The notes under the pieces: generated by a model
What the model was told of the DNA's origin: nothing
Seen by the model: only the letters and a program-made list of their open reading frames with translations
Databases searched by the model: none
Shown here: piece after piece, positions 10,355-18,887 of the stretch
Numbering within the stretch: the first letter of the stretch is position 1
Layout: every line of letters starts with the position of its first letter
Translations under genes and position numbers: made by a program
Assembly: GCF_029255125.1 (NCBI RefSeq)
Contig: NZ_JAPUVR010000140.1
Coordinates: 1-64,000, forward strand
Length of the DNA stretch: 64,000 nucleotides
Origin: Accumulibacter sp.
GTDB lineage: Bacteria; Pseudomonadota; Gammaproteobacteria; Burkholderiales; Rhodocyclaceae
Direction of reading: 5' to 3'

Positions 10355-11239
10355 TCAGGGCGCACTCGCGCGCGCCAAGCCTGCGATCTCGTCGGCAAAG
10401 ACATCGGTCAGGGCAAGTGGGAGGTCGTGCGCCATTCCCTCGATGACCCGGATGCGCGCCCCGGGAATATGCGCCGCCACATCGTAGCCGCAGGCGACCG
10501 GGATCAAGGGGTCGAGCGCACCGTGCAGAACCAGCGTCGGTACGCTGATCGTCTGCAGCAAGGCGCGGCGATCGCTGCTGGCGAGAAACGCGGCGAGTTG
10601 GCGGGTCACGCCGCGCGGGTGGAAGCCGCGCTCATGTTCGATTGTGAACTGCTCGCGCAGGCGCTGCGGGCAACTTGGATAGTCCGGGCTGGCGACCGCC
10701 AACTGGCGGCGGATCGCGTCCTCGATCAGGCTTTCCTTGTCGCGCGCCGGGGGCAGCGGGGCAAACAGCGCGCGGGCTGCTTCTGGCGTCGGTGCAGGCA
10801 GCTCGGGGTGGCCGCTGGTCGTCATGATGCAGGTCAGCGAGAGTATGCGCGCGGCGTAGCGGGCAGCGACAATCTGAGCAATTGCGCCGCCCATCGAGGC
10901 ACCGACGATATGGGCGCGCTCGACTTCCAGGGCGTCGAGCAGGCCGACGCTGTCGGCTGCCATGTCGTCCAGCGTATAAGCCGTCTGCGGTGCCTGGCCG
11001 GTACGCAGGGCGCGCGCGATATCGGGAACGCCAGCCTCGTCGAGTTTGCTCGATAGACCGCAGTCGCGATTGTCGAAGCGGATGACGCGGAATCCGCGTG
11101 CGACGAGCGCCTGGCAGAGCTCGACCGGCCAGCGGCCGAGTTGTGCGCCGAGCCCCATGACGAGGAGGACAGCCGGGGCCGCGGGTGAGCCGAAACTCTC
11201 GTATTCAATGTGAATCCTGTTGGCGGAAATCTGTGGCAT
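10355..11239 (-). CDS. Alpha/beta hydrolase
   Basis: A 294-residue alpha/beta-hydrolase fold protein. The nucleophile elbow is GASMGGAIAQ, the oxyanion region is VLLVMGLGAQL, the acid lies around TLVLHGALDPLIPV, and the catalytic His is in IEGMAHDLP. The substrate cannot be read from sequence, but it is close to the general esterase/epoxide-hydrolase-like group. It lies 11 bases upstream of the DnaQ-like gene on the same strand. No purine-rich ribosome-binding site precedes the ATG. Confidence 0.87.
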   Translation of the reverse strand: MPQISANRIHIEYESFGSPAAPAVLLVMGLGAQLGRWPVELCQALVARGFRVIRFDNRDCGLSSKLDEAGVPDIARALRTGQAPQTAYTLDDMAADSVGLLDALEVERAHIVGASMGGAIAQIVAARYAARILSLTCIMTTSGHPELPAPTPEAARALFAPLPPARDKESLIEDAIRRQLAVASPDYPSCPQRLREQFTIEHERGFHPRGVTRQLAAFLASSDRRALLQTISVPTLVLHGALDPLIPVACGYDVAAHIPGARIRVIEGMAHDLPLALTDVFADEIAGLARASAP

Positions 11240-11553
11240 GGAAGGAGACGTGTAATGAGCGAGGCGAGGGCGCCGACAGCCGACAATCTACCACCGAATC
11301 CGAGTCGCCGGCGCGTGTCGCGTGCGGGCGCCGGCGGTCGGGGGGGAGAAACAGCCCCTGACCGGCGCTCTGCCGGCAGATCGGGTGCACATCTTGTGTC
11401 GGAATTGCTACCAAGCCATCGCTTGCTGCGTTTTCATTGCGTCGATCAAGCCATCGAGGCGTGTGATGAGCGATAATGCCCGGGTCTTGGGGGTCGCTGC
11501 GATCACCGCGTCGGGTCGGCCGACGGTACCGGCCCGAGTTCGGAAGGAAATGG
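11240..11553 (+). other. Intergenic region, no firm gene
   Basis: A stretch of 314 bases between the hydrolase and the NMO-like gene. It carries AAGGAG at 11242-11247, seven bases before an ATG at 11255 that opens a 73-codon frame. The encoded peptide is Arg/Pro-rich with no recognisable domain, so it is not called as a gene. No terminator or convincing promoter is seen. Confidence 0.4.
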
Positions 11554-12801
11554 ATGAAGAGGGTTGATGATTTCCGTCTGCGTTTCGGTAAACATGAGCT
11601 GGTGCCGATCGTCATCGGCGGGATGGGTGTTGACATCTCGACGGCTGAACTGGCGCTCGAGGCGGCTCGCCTGGGTGGAGTGGGGCACATTTCCGACGCG
11701 ATGGTGAATACGGTTGCCGATCGCCGATTCAACGCCAAGTTCGTCAAGGACAAGCTGCAGCAGTACAAATTCAACGTCGCCAATCCGGACAAATCGGTAG
11801 TTCGCTTTGACCTCGGTCAGTTGGCCGAGGCGACCAGAATGCATGTTGGCAGGACGATGGAGGCAAAACGCGGCGATGGCCTGATCTTCGTCAACTGCAT
11901 GGAAAAGCTGACGATGAATGCGCCACGTGAGACCCTGCGCGTGCGCATGGCCGGCGCGCTGGACGCCGGAGTCGACGGAATCACTCTCGCCGCTGGCCTG
12001 CATCTTGGCTCGTTTGCCCTGATCGAGGACCATCCGCGTTTTCGCGATGCCAAGCTGGGAATCATCGTCTCGTCCTTGCGCGCCCTCCAGTTGTTCCTGC
12101 GCAAGACGGCGCGCTGCAATCGGCTGCCTGACTATGTTGTCGTCGAAGGTCCGCTGGCCGGCGGCCATCTCGGTTTCGGCATGGATTGGCAGGAATACGA
12201 TCTGGCGACGATCTTTGGCGAAATCCACCGTCATCTGCAGGCAGAGCAACTCGACATCCCGCTGATTCCGGCCGGCGGAATCTTCACTGGCAGCGATGCC
12301 GTGGCCTTCCTTGAGCAGGGTGCGGCGGCCGTGCAGGTTGCGACGCGCTTTACCGTTTCGAAGGAGTGCGGCTTGCCGGAGGATGTCAAACAGCGCTACT
12401 TTTCCGCCACCGAAGACCAGATCGAAGTGAATCTGATCTCGCCCACCGGTTATCCGATGCGCATGTTGAGCAACAGCCCGGCGATCGGCGACGGCATTCG
12501 ACCGAACTGCGAGGCCTATGGTTACCTGCTCGACAGCAATGGCAGTTGTTCGTACATCTCCGCCTACAATCGCGAGGTGGCGGCGAATCCTGGGGTCAAA
12601 CGCATCTCGGTCAAGGACAAGACTTGCCTCTGTACGCAGATGCGCAACTTTGATTGCTGGACCTGTGGGCACTACGCCTATCGCTTGAAGGACACCTCGC
12701 GTCGCTTGCCGGACGGCACGTACCAACTGCTTAGCGCGGAACATATCTTTCACGATTACCAGTTCAGCACCGACGGCAAAATACTTTCGGCGCCCGAGTA
12801 G
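11554..12801 (+). CDS. Nitronate monooxygenase-like flavoprotein with C-terminal Cys cluster
   Basis: A 415-residue TIM-barrel flavoprotein of the nitronate monooxygenase/2-nitropropane dioxygenase family. The N-terminal IVIGGMGVDIS (FMN phosphate region), VVVEGPLAGGHLGF and IPAGGIFTGSDAVAFLEQGAAAVQVATRF are family signatures. The likely start MKRVDDF has a GGAAGG six bases upstream. Unlike ordinary family members it carries a cysteine group near the C-terminus (C358, C360, C368, C371; pattern CxC-x7-CxxC) that could hold zinc or an Fe-S cluster. Substrate unknown. rlmJ follows 24 bases later. Confidence 0.85.
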   Translation: MKRVDDFRLRFGKHELVPIVIGGMGVDISTAELALEAARLGGVGHISDAMVNTVADRRFNAKFVKDKLQQYKFNVANPDKSVVRFDLGQLAEATRMHVGRTMEAKRGDGLIFVNCMEKLTMNAPRETLRVRMAGALDAGVDGITLAAGLHLGSFALIEDHPRFRDAKLGIIVSSLRALQLFLRKTARCNRLPDYVVVEGPLAGGHLGFGMDWQEYDLATIFGEIHRHLQAEQLDIPLIPAGGIFTGSDAVAFLEQGAAAVQVATRFTVSKECGLPEDVKQRYFSATEDQIEVNLISPTGYPMRMLSNSPAIGDGIRPNCEAYGYLLDSNGSCSYISAYNREVAANPGVKRISVKDKTCLCTQMRNFDCWTCGHYAYRLKDTSRRLPDGTYQLLSAEHIFHDYQFSTDGKILSAPE

Positions 12802-12825
12802 CAACTGGCCGGCAGCGATCGGGCC

Positions 12826-13686
12826 ATGCTCAGTTACCGCCATGCCTTCCACGCCGGCAACCACGCCGATGTTCTCAAACACATCGTCGTCGTCCAGTTG
12901 GCGGCTTACTTGGCGCGTAAGGAAAAGCCCTTCACGTATATCGATACGCACGCCGGAGCTGGCACCTACGCGCTTGACTCGGCCCTGGCTACGAAGCTGG
13001 CGGAACATCGAACAGGCATCGGACGACTGTGGCAGCGCGACGATTTTCCGCCGCTGGTCAGCGACTACCTGCGCCTGGTCGGGCGACTGAATAGCGACGG
13101 TCGTTTGCGCGCCTATCCGGGTTCGCCCTTGCTCGCCGCGTGGACGACACGCAGCCACGATGCCTTGCGGCTTTTCGAACTGCACAGTCGGGACGTGCTG
13201 CATCTACGCGAGAACATGCTGGCTTTCGGGCAGCGGGTGCGGGTAGCGGGCAGCGATGGGTTGGCCGCGATCAAGGCTCTGCTCCCGCCACCATCGCGGC
13301 GGGCACTGGTCTTCATCGATCCGGCTTACGAGGACAAGGCCGACTACGAGCGGGTCATCCGCGCGCTGCACGAAGCCTTACAGCGTTTTCCAGGCGGAAC
13401 CTATGCCCTGTGGTATCCACAGCTTACCCGGCGCGAGGCGCACGCACTTCCGCAGCGCTTGAAGCGTCTGCCGGCCACCGACTGGCTGCATGTCGGACTG
13501 CGCGTCAGGACGCCGTCGGCGGACGGCTTCGGCATGCACGGCAGCGGCTTGTTCGTGATCAACCCGCCATGGACGCTGGCAGCGCAACTGCAGGAAGCAA
13601 TGCCTCACCTGGTCGAGGCGCTAGCGCTCGATGCCGGGGCGGGTTTCACGCTCGAGTGCAGCACTGCAGCGCCGCCCGGCGCGTGA
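12826..13686 (+). CDS. rlmJ: 23S rRNA (adenine-2030-N6)-methyltransferase RlmJ
   Basis: Methylates N6 of A2030 in 23S rRNA using S-adenosylmethionine. The opening MLSYRHAFHAGNHADVLKH is diagnostic for RlmJ, as is YIDTHAGAGTY (SAM-binding motif I). Length 286 residues, normal. The catalytic motif IV reads DPAY (residues 165-168) where E. coli has DPPY, so one of the two prolines is replaced. The remainder, such as GTYALWYPQ, is conserved. Confidence 0.94.
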   Translation: MLSYRHAFHAGNHADVLKHIVVVQLAAYLARKEKPFTYIDTHAGAGTYALDSALATKLAEHRTGIGRLWQRDDFPPLVSDYLRLVGRLNSDGRLRAYPGSPLLAAWTTRSHDALRLFELHSRDVLHLRENMLAFGQRVRVAGSDGLAAIKALLPPPSRRALVFIDPAYEDKADYERVIRALHEALQRFPGGTYALWYPQLTRREAHALPQRLKRLPATDWLHVGLRVRTPSADGFGMHGSGLFVINPPWTLAAQLQEAMPHLVEALALDAGAGFTLECSTAAPPGA

Positions 13687-13775
13687 AGTTTCAGCCGGGC
13701 CGGAGTGGCGAGATGGCCGTCCGCCCAGGCCAGCGGCAGCGCGCTGCTGGCACAGGATCGCGTGTGCCGGCGCGC

Positions 13776-14126
13776 TTACGGCGACGGATGCTTGCGGCTT
13801 GACCCGTAGCTCGAAGCGACCGGATACCTGGCTGCGTTCTTGAGCAGCTTGGCGCGCGCCGCGTCGAGCAGATCGATTCCGGCGTGCTCGGCGATCAGCA
13901 GCAGATAGATCAGGACATCGGCGCATTCGTCTTGCAGGGCGGTGCGCGCCGCGCCGCTGGCGGCGGCCGACACCTCGGCGTCGCTCTTCCATTGCGTCAG
14001 CTCGAGCAGCTCGGCTGCTTCGAGGTTCAGCGAAACGATCAGATTGCGCAGCGAGTGAAACTGCGCCCAGTTGCGCTCGTCGCGAAAGCGCAGTATGTCC
14101 GTGGTCAGTTCGGTCAGTGGGTTCAT
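13776..14126 (-). CDS. MazG-like nucleotide pyrophosphohydrolase
   Basis: A 116-residue all-alpha NTP pyrophosphatase of the RS21-C6/dCTPase-like MazG branch. The metal-binding EExxE...ExxD pattern is seen in LEAAELLELTQW and LQDECADVLIYLLLIAEHAGID. Such enzymes hydrolyse non-canonical or excess nucleotides and often prefer dCTP derivatives. The start MNPLTELTTDILRFRDERNW matches the family; an upstream in-frame ATG would add 54 unrelated residues. It lies downstream of mdh, from which the terminator at 14235-14270 separates it. Confidence 0.87.
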   Translation of the reverse strand: MNPLTELTTDILRFRDERNWAQFHSLRNLIVSLNLEAAELLELTQWKSDAEVSAAASGAARTALQDECADVLIYLLLIAEHAGIDLLDAARAKLLKNAARYPVASSYGSSRKHPSP

Positions 14127-14234
14127 CGGCTGAAAAAAGAACGGGAAAGCCTCTGCCCAGCGGTCTTGCCCGGGGTGGCGGGTGCGAGTTCCGGGAGGGC
14201 GAGCGCCAACGGCTGCCGGGATAGAAAAGGGGGC

Positions 14235-14270
14235 GGAGAAAAGAAAAGCCGCGGCATGCCGCGGCTTTTC
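14235..14270 (-). terminator. Rho-independent terminator of mdh
   Basis: A perfect inverted repeat (AAAAGCCGCGG-CAT-CCGCGGCTTTT type, 14243-14270) just past the mdh stop. Read on the minus strand it is followed by a T-rich tail (CTTTTCTTTTCTCC). Confidence 0.8.
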
Positions 14271-14288
14271 CCGCCCGTGCAGGAGCAA

Positions 14289-15275
14289 TCAAAGCATGTG
14301 TTTGACCGCGTCGCGCTCGTCGGTGAGTTCCTTCAGCGTCTTGTTGAGTTTGTCGCGCGAGTAGTCGTCAATCGCGATGCCCTGGATGATCTTGAACGAG
14401 CCGCCCTGGCATTCGCACGGGAAACCGAAGACGATGCCGGCCGGAATGTCGTACGAGCCGTCCGAGGGGACGCCCATGGTCACCCATTCGCTCGAACCGA
14501 GGACCCAGTCACGCATGTGGTCGATGGCCGCGTTGGCCGCCGAAGCCGCTGAGGACAGGCCGCGCGCATCGATGATCGCTGCGCCGCGCTTGCCGACGGT
14601 GGGCAGAAAGACATCGTTGTTCCAGACGGCGTCGTTGATCAGCGCCTTGACGTTGTCCCCGTTCGAGGTACAGTTACGGTAGTCGGCGTACATCGTCGGC
14701 GAATGGTTGCCCCAGACGACGAGTTGCTTGAAGCTGGCGACCGGTCGGCCCGTCTTCGCGGCGAGCTGGGAAAGGGCGCGGTTGTGGTCGAGGCGGAGCA
14801 TGCCGTGGTAGTTGGCCGGGTTGGTGCGTCCGACCTTGCGTGCGGCCGAGCCAGCGATCAGGGCATTGGTGTTGCACGGGTTGCCGACGACCAGGACGCG
14901 CACGTCTTCCTTGGCGTTTTCGGCAATCGCCTTGCCCTGCACGGTGAAGATTGCCCCGTTGGCGGTCAGCAGATCGGCCCGTTCCATGCCTGGGCCGCGC
15001 GGACGTGCCCCGACGAGCAAGCAGGCATCGGCGTCCTTGAACGCCGCGTTCGGATCGTCGGTGGCGAACATGCCGGCGAGCAGGGGAAATGCGCAATCTT
15101 CAAGTTCCATGATCACGCCTTGGCACGCTTTCTGGGCTTGCGGCAGATCGAGGAGCTGAAGGATGACGGGTTGGTCCTTGCCAAGCATTTCGCCGGAAGC
15201 AATCCGGAAAAGCAGGCTGTAACCGATTTGACCGGCAGCGCCGGTGACCGCGACGCGCATGGGGGCTTTGGACAT
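14289..15275 (-). CDS. mdh: Malate dehydrogenase
   Basis: NAD-dependent oxidation of malate to oxaloacetate in the TCA cycle. The 328-residue protein is of the cytosolic-MDH-like group found in betaproteobacteria. The Rossmann motif [17 protein letters not shown], the substrate arginine loop [35 protein letters not shown] and the catalytic His in [11 protein letters not shown] are all present. Start [10 protein letters not shown] is chosen because homologues begin there. It is divergent from the gntR/sdh operon, sharing the 15276-15487 control region. Confidence 0.96.
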   Translation of the reverse strand: MSKAPMRVAVTGAAGQIGYSLLFRIASGEMLGKDQPVILQLLDLPQAQKACQGVIMELEDCAFPLLAGMFATDDPNAAFKDADACLLVGARPRGPGMERADLLTANGAIFTVQGKAIAENAKEDVRVLVVGNPCNTNALIAGSAARKVGRTNPANYHGMLRLDHNRALSQLAAKTGRPVASFKQLVVWGNHSPTMYADYRNCTSNGDNVKALINDAVWNNDVFLPTVGKRGAAIIDARGLSSAASAANAAIDHMRDWVLGSSEWVTMGVPSDGSYDIPAGIVFGFPCECQGGSFKIIQGIAIDDYSRDKLNKTLKELTDERDAVKHML

Positions 15276-15408
15276 GATGCGGCTCCTGTCGTAAGTGATG
15301 AGCAAGAAATGAGCGGTAAGCGATCCGCTGCGCCCAGGAGGCCAGCGGGCCGGGCAGCAAATCGGGAGAATGATAGAGCCGCCGATTGCAGGATGTCAAA
15401 TCCATGCC

Positions 15409-15433
15409 ATATCATATGTCTTATATATGATAT
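15409..15433. promoter_or_regulatory. Candidate GntR operator, palindrome
   Basis: Two perfect inverted 9-mers, ATATCATAT and ATATGATAT, separated by 7 bases, in a strikingly A+T-rich stretch between mdh and gntR. Position and symmetry suit autoregulation by the GntR protein and control of mdh. No binding evidence exists here, so this is inference. Confidence 0.5.
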
Positions 15434-15487
15434 TTGAAACAGGGACACGATGGACGCGCAGCAAAAATTGTGCTGAAATGACGCTCC

Positions 15488-16225
15488 ATGAACAGGTCGG
15501 CGTCCTTCCATTCTCCTACGTTCAGTCCGCTGTATCGGCAGATCAAGGATCTGATCATGCATGGTCTCGAATCGGGGGAGTGGCGGCCGGGCGACTCGAT
15601 TCCCAGCGAATCCGAACTGGCCGTGCGCTTCGGAGTGAGCCAGGGCACCGTGCGCAAGGCGGTCGACGAAATGGCCGCGGAAAACCTCCTCGTTCGCCAG
15701 CAAGGCAAGGGAACCTTCGTGGCGACGCACAAGGACCCGGGTTCCTTCTTCCGCTTCCTGCGCCTCGTTCCGAATGACGGCGAACTGCAGGTTTCGCAGA
15801 GCGTGCCGCTCGAATGCTGGCGCGCGAAGGCGGGTCCGGATGTCGCCCGGCTGCTCGCGCTGGAAGCGGGCGCGGCGATCACTATCGTTCGGCGCCTGCT
15901 CAAGCTCGGCGAGGAACCCGTAGTGTTCGACGAGATCTACTTGCCGAGCGAACTCTTTCCCGATCTTTCGCTGGAGGTTCTGCGCTCCGGCGAATCCCTC
16001 TACAGTCTGTTCGAAAGCCGCTACGGCGTGCGCATGATCCGCGCCGACGAACGGCTGCGCGCCGTGTCGGCTGATCGGGTGAGCGCGGAATTGCTGCAGG
16101 TGGCCGAGGGAAGCCCGCTGTTGCTCGTCGAACGCGTCACCATGACCTATGGTGGCAAGCCGGTCGAATGGCGCCGTGGCTTCTATTCGACGCGCAATTA
16201 TCATTATCACAACCAGCTCGGCTGA
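15488..16225 (+). CDS. GntR family transcriptional regulator (HutC/UTRA type)
   Basis: A 245-residue regulator. The N-terminal winged HTH spans residues about 10-80 (PLYRQIKDLIMHGLESGEW, then VRFGVSQGTVRKAVDEM). The C-terminal half is a UTRA ligand-binding fold ending in VTMTYGGKPVEWRRGFYSTR. HutC-type members bind small metabolites. Immediately upstream of sdhC and divergent from mdh, it most plausibly senses a TCA-related metabolite and controls these genes. A regulator in this position is recurrent in betaproteobacteria. The palindrome at 15409-15433 is its likely site. Confidence 0.9.
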   Translation: MNRSASFHSPTFSPLYRQIKDLIMHGLESGEWRPGDSIPSESELAVRFGVSQGTVRKAVDEMAAENLLVRQQGKGTFVATHKDPGSFFRFLRLVPNDGELQVSQSVPLECWRAKAGPDVARLLALEAGAAITIVRRLLKLGEEPVVFDEIYLPSELFPDLSLEVLRSGESLYSLFESRYGVRMIRADERLRAVSADRVSAELLQVAEGSPLLLVERVTMTYGGKPVEWRRGFYSTRNYHYHNQLG

Positions 16226-16248
16226 GCTGCGTGAGGAGACGGGACGGG

Positions 16249-16278
16249 TCGGTATGGTGCGCTGCGATGGTTTATAAT
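16249..16278 (+). promoter_or_regulatory. Candidate sigma-70 promoter of sdh operon
   Basis: A consensus -10 TATAAT at 16273-16278. The best -35 (TCGGTA, 16249-16254, 18-base spacing) is weak, which fits a regulated promoter. The sdhC start lies 66 bases downstream. Confidence 0.5.
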
Positions 16279-16344
16279 CGAGTGCGGTTTTGAAGGGGTC
16301 AGGCGGTCCGCGTACGACTGCATAACATAACAGGGATGACGTTC

Positions 16345-16737
16345 ATGGCAGAGATGGCAATCACGAAAAAGCGTCCGAAGAACTTGGACTTGCCGACGAT
16401 CAGGCTACCGCTTCCGGGTATCCTGTCGATCATTCACCGGATCAGCGGGGCGGTGATCTTCCTGCTCCTGCCTTTCCTCCTATGGCTGCTGCAGGGCAGC
16501 CTTGCCTCGGCCGAGACCTTCGCCGTCGTCAAGGGCGTGGTCGGCCATCCGCTCGCCAAGCTGGTTCTCCTGGGACTGATCTGGCTCTACATGCATCACT
16601 TCTGCGCCGGCATCCGCTATCTGATGCTCGACCTGCACAAGGGGATAGACCTCGAGTCGGCACGCCTGTCGAGCAAGGTCGTCTTTGCCGTCAGCATCGC
16701 GCTGACGCTGATCATTGGAGCGAAAGTACTATGGTAA
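16345..16737 (+). CDS. sdhC: Succinate dehydrogenase cytochrome b556 subunit
   Basis: A membrane anchor of complex II that carries haem b and part of the quinone site. The 130-residue protein has three transmembrane helices. KKRPKNLDLPTIRLPLPG and IIHRISGAVIF at the N-terminus are typical, and the haem/quinone region MHHFCAGIRYLMLDLHKG holds the ligand His. The ATG at 16345 has AGGG nine bases upstream; the earlier in-frame ATG at 16336 lies on top of that site. The stop overlaps the ATG of sdhD. Confidence 0.95.
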   Translation: MAEMAITKKRPKNLDLPTIRLPLPGILSIIHRISGAVIFLLLPFLLWLLQGSLASAETFAVVKGVVGHPLAKLVLLGLIWLYMHHFCAGIRYLMLDLHKGIDLESARLSSKVVFAVSIALTLIIGAKVLW

Positions 16738-17078
16738 ACCGCATACTCGTCGGGGCTCACTATGGCCTCAAGGACTGGATCATCCAGCGCGCGACAGCCA
16801 TCATCATGGCGGTCTATACGATCATTTTTCTGGTCGTCGTCGGCGCTGTCGGTCCCGACTCCTTCGACGCATGGCGCGGCATCTTCGCCAACGGTTTCAT
16901 GCGTTTCGCGACCTTTCTCTTCTTTGTCAGCGTCTTCTACCATGCCTGGATCGGCGTCCGGGATATCTGGATGGACTACGTCAAGTCGGACGGATTGCGT
17001 CTTCTGCTGATGATTGCGACAGTTGCGGTGCTCGTCGGCTACGCCGGTTGGGCGGTTCAGATTCTGTGGAGAATGTAA
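16731..17078 (+). CDS. sdhD: Succinate dehydrogenase membrane anchor subunit
   Basis: The second membrane anchor of complex II: 115 residues and three helices. The motif FYHAWIGVRDIWMDYVK carries the conserved His, Arg and Asp-Tyr used in quinone and haem binding. The start ATG overlaps sdhC by seven bases and the stop abuts the GTG of sdhA, so SdhC, D and A are translationally linked. Confidence 0.95.
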   Translation: MVNRILVGAHYGLKDWIIQRATAIIMAVYTIIFLVVVGAVGPDSFDAWRGIFANGFMRFATFLFFVSVFYHAWIGVRDIWMDYVKSDGLRLLLMIATVAVLVGYAGWAVQILWRM

Positions 17079-18863
17079 GTGAACAAGCTAAGCATTCCGG
17101 TACGTAAGTTCGATGCAGTGATCGTCGGCGCCGGCGGTTCCGGCCTGCGCGCGGCGATCCAGTTGTCCGAGGGTGGCCTGAAGACAGCCGTGCTGTCCAA
17201 GGTCTTTCCGACGCGTTCGCACACCGTTGCCGCCCAGGGTGGCGTTTCCGCGTCGCTGGGCAATTCCGAGGAAGACCATTGGCACTGGCACATGTACGAC
17301 ACCGTCAAGGGCTCGGACTGGCTGGGCGACCAGGACGCGATCGAGTACATGTGCCGCAAGGCGCCCGAGGTGGTCGTCGAACTCGAACACTTCGGTATGC
17401 CGTTCGACCGTACAGACGAAGGAAAGATCTATCAGCGGCCGTTCGGCGGGCACATGTCCAACTTCGGCGAAAAGCCGGTCCGGCGTGCCTGCGCGGCGGC
17501 CGACCGCACCGGGCACGCCATGTTGCACGCCTTGTATCAGCGCAACGTGCGCGCCAACACGCAGTTCTTCGTCGAGTGGATGGCGCTCGACCTGATTCGC
17601 GATGATTCCGGGCAGGTTCTCGGCGTCATTGCGCTCGAGATGGAAACCGGTGAGGTCGTCGCCTTCCATTCCAAGGCGACGGTCTTTGCTACCGGTGGCG
17701 CCGGTCGCATCTTCTATTCGTCGACCAATGCCTTCATCAATACTGGCGATGGCCTGGGCATGGCGGCGCGCGCGGGCCTGCCGCTCGAAGACATGGAGTT
17801 TTGGCAGTTTCACCCGACCGGCGTGGCTGGCGCCGGGGTGCTGATCACCGAAGGCGTGCGTGGCGAAGGCGGCATTCTGCGCAACTCGACGAACGAGCGC
17901 TTCATGGAGCGCTATGCGCCGAATGCCAAGGACCTGGCCTCACGCGATGTCGTTTCACGGGCGATGGTCACCGAGATCAACGAGGGCCGCGGTTGCGGGC
18001 CGAACAAGGACTTCGTGCTGCTCGACATCACTCACCTCGATCCGGCGACGATCATGAAGCGGCTGCCCGGCATCCGCGAGATTTCGATCCAGTTTGCCGG
18101 GATCGACCCGATCAAGGCGCCGATTCCGGTCGTGCCGACCTGCCATTACCAGATGGGCGGCGTGCCGACCAACTACAAGGGACAGGTGGTGAATGAGGAC
18201 GGCTCGCCGGTTCCGGGCTTCTATGCTGCCGGCGAGGTCGCCTGTGCGTCGGTGCATGGGGCAAACCGGCTGGGAACGAATTCCTTGCTTGACTTGCTGG
18301 TTTTTGGCAAATCGTCAGGCGATTCTGTGATCGAAGACCTCAGGTCGGGCAATATCGGTCTCAAGGATCTGCCGGCCAACTTCGCCGAGCGGACGCTGGC
18401 GCGGCTCGACCGTCTGAATACGCAGACCGGCGGGGCGAACGTCAATGAGACACGGCTCGAACTGCAGCGGACGATGCAGAAGCATTGCGGCGTTTTCCGC
18501 TTCAAGGACATGCTGGCCGAAGGTGTCGCCCGCATCGTCGACATCGAAAAGGCTGTGGCCAGGACGGAAATCAAGGACAAGTCACAGGTCTGGAATACGG
18601 CGCGCGTCGAAGCGCTCGAACTCGACAATCTGATTGAAGTGGCCAAGGCGACGATGGTTTCGGCCAATGCGCGCAAGGAATCGCGCGGTGCGCACGTGCG
18701 CGACGACGCGCCCGACACGCCGGCCAATCCCAATGGTCGCGACGACATCAACTGGCACAAGCACACGCTTTGGTACCGGGAGGGCAGCCGCCTGAGCTAC
18801 AAGCCGGTGATCATGAAGCCGCTGACCGTCGACACGATCGCGCTCAAGACACGTTCCTACTGA
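17079..18863 (+). CDS. sdhA: Succinate dehydrogenase flavoprotein subunit
   Basis: The catalytic subunit that oxidises succinate to fumarate, with covalently bound FAD. Length is 594 residues, with a GTG start directly after the sdhD stop. The Rossmann GAGGSGLRAAIQL, the FAD-linking His in SHTVAAQGGVSASLGN, the catalytic region HPTGVAGAGVLITEGVRGEGG and the C-terminal HGANRLGTNSLLDLLVFG are intact. Order sdhC-D-A-B-E is conserved. Confidence 0.97.
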   Translation: MNKLSIPVRKFDAVIVGAGGSGLRAAIQLSEGGLKTAVLSKVFPTRSHTVAAQGGVSASLGNSEEDHWHWHMYDTVKGSDWLGDQDAIEYMCRKAPEVVVELEHFGMPFDRTDEGKIYQRPFGGHMSNFGEKPVRRACAAADRTGHAMLHALYQRNVRANTQFFVEWMALDLIRDDSGQVLGVIALEMETGEVVAFHSKATVFATGGAGRIFYSSTNAFINTGDGLGMAARAGLPLEDMEFWQFHPTGVAGAGVLITEGVRGEGGILRNSTNERFMERYAPNAKDLASRDVVSRAMVTEINEGRGCGPNKDFVLLDITHLDPATIMKRLPGIREISIQFAGIDPIKAPIPVVPTCHYQMGGVPTNYKGQVVNEDGSPVPGFYAAGEVACASVHGANRLGTNSLLDLLVFGKSSGDSVIEDLRSGNIGLKDLPANFAERTLARLDRLNTQTGGANVNETRLELQRTMQKHCGVFRFKDMLAEGVARIVDIEKAVARTEIKDKSQVWNTARVEALELDNLIEVAKATMVSANARKESRGAHVRDDAPDTPANPNGRDDINWHKHTLWYREGSRLSYKPVIMKPLTVDTIALKTRSY

Positions 18864-18887
18864 TCGCGCGCCAAGGAGTAATTGATA

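Noticed and set aside
11255-11476. 73-codon frame with a good AAGGAG before ATG
   Set aside because: The encoded peptide is Arg/Pro-rich with no domain or evident conservation, and the region looks like ordinary G+C-rich intergenic sequence; the ribosome-binding-like match alone is weak support.
11503-13203. 566-codon frame opposite the NMO-like gene and rlmJ
   Set aside because: Antisense artefact; both plus-strand genes have intact family motifs.
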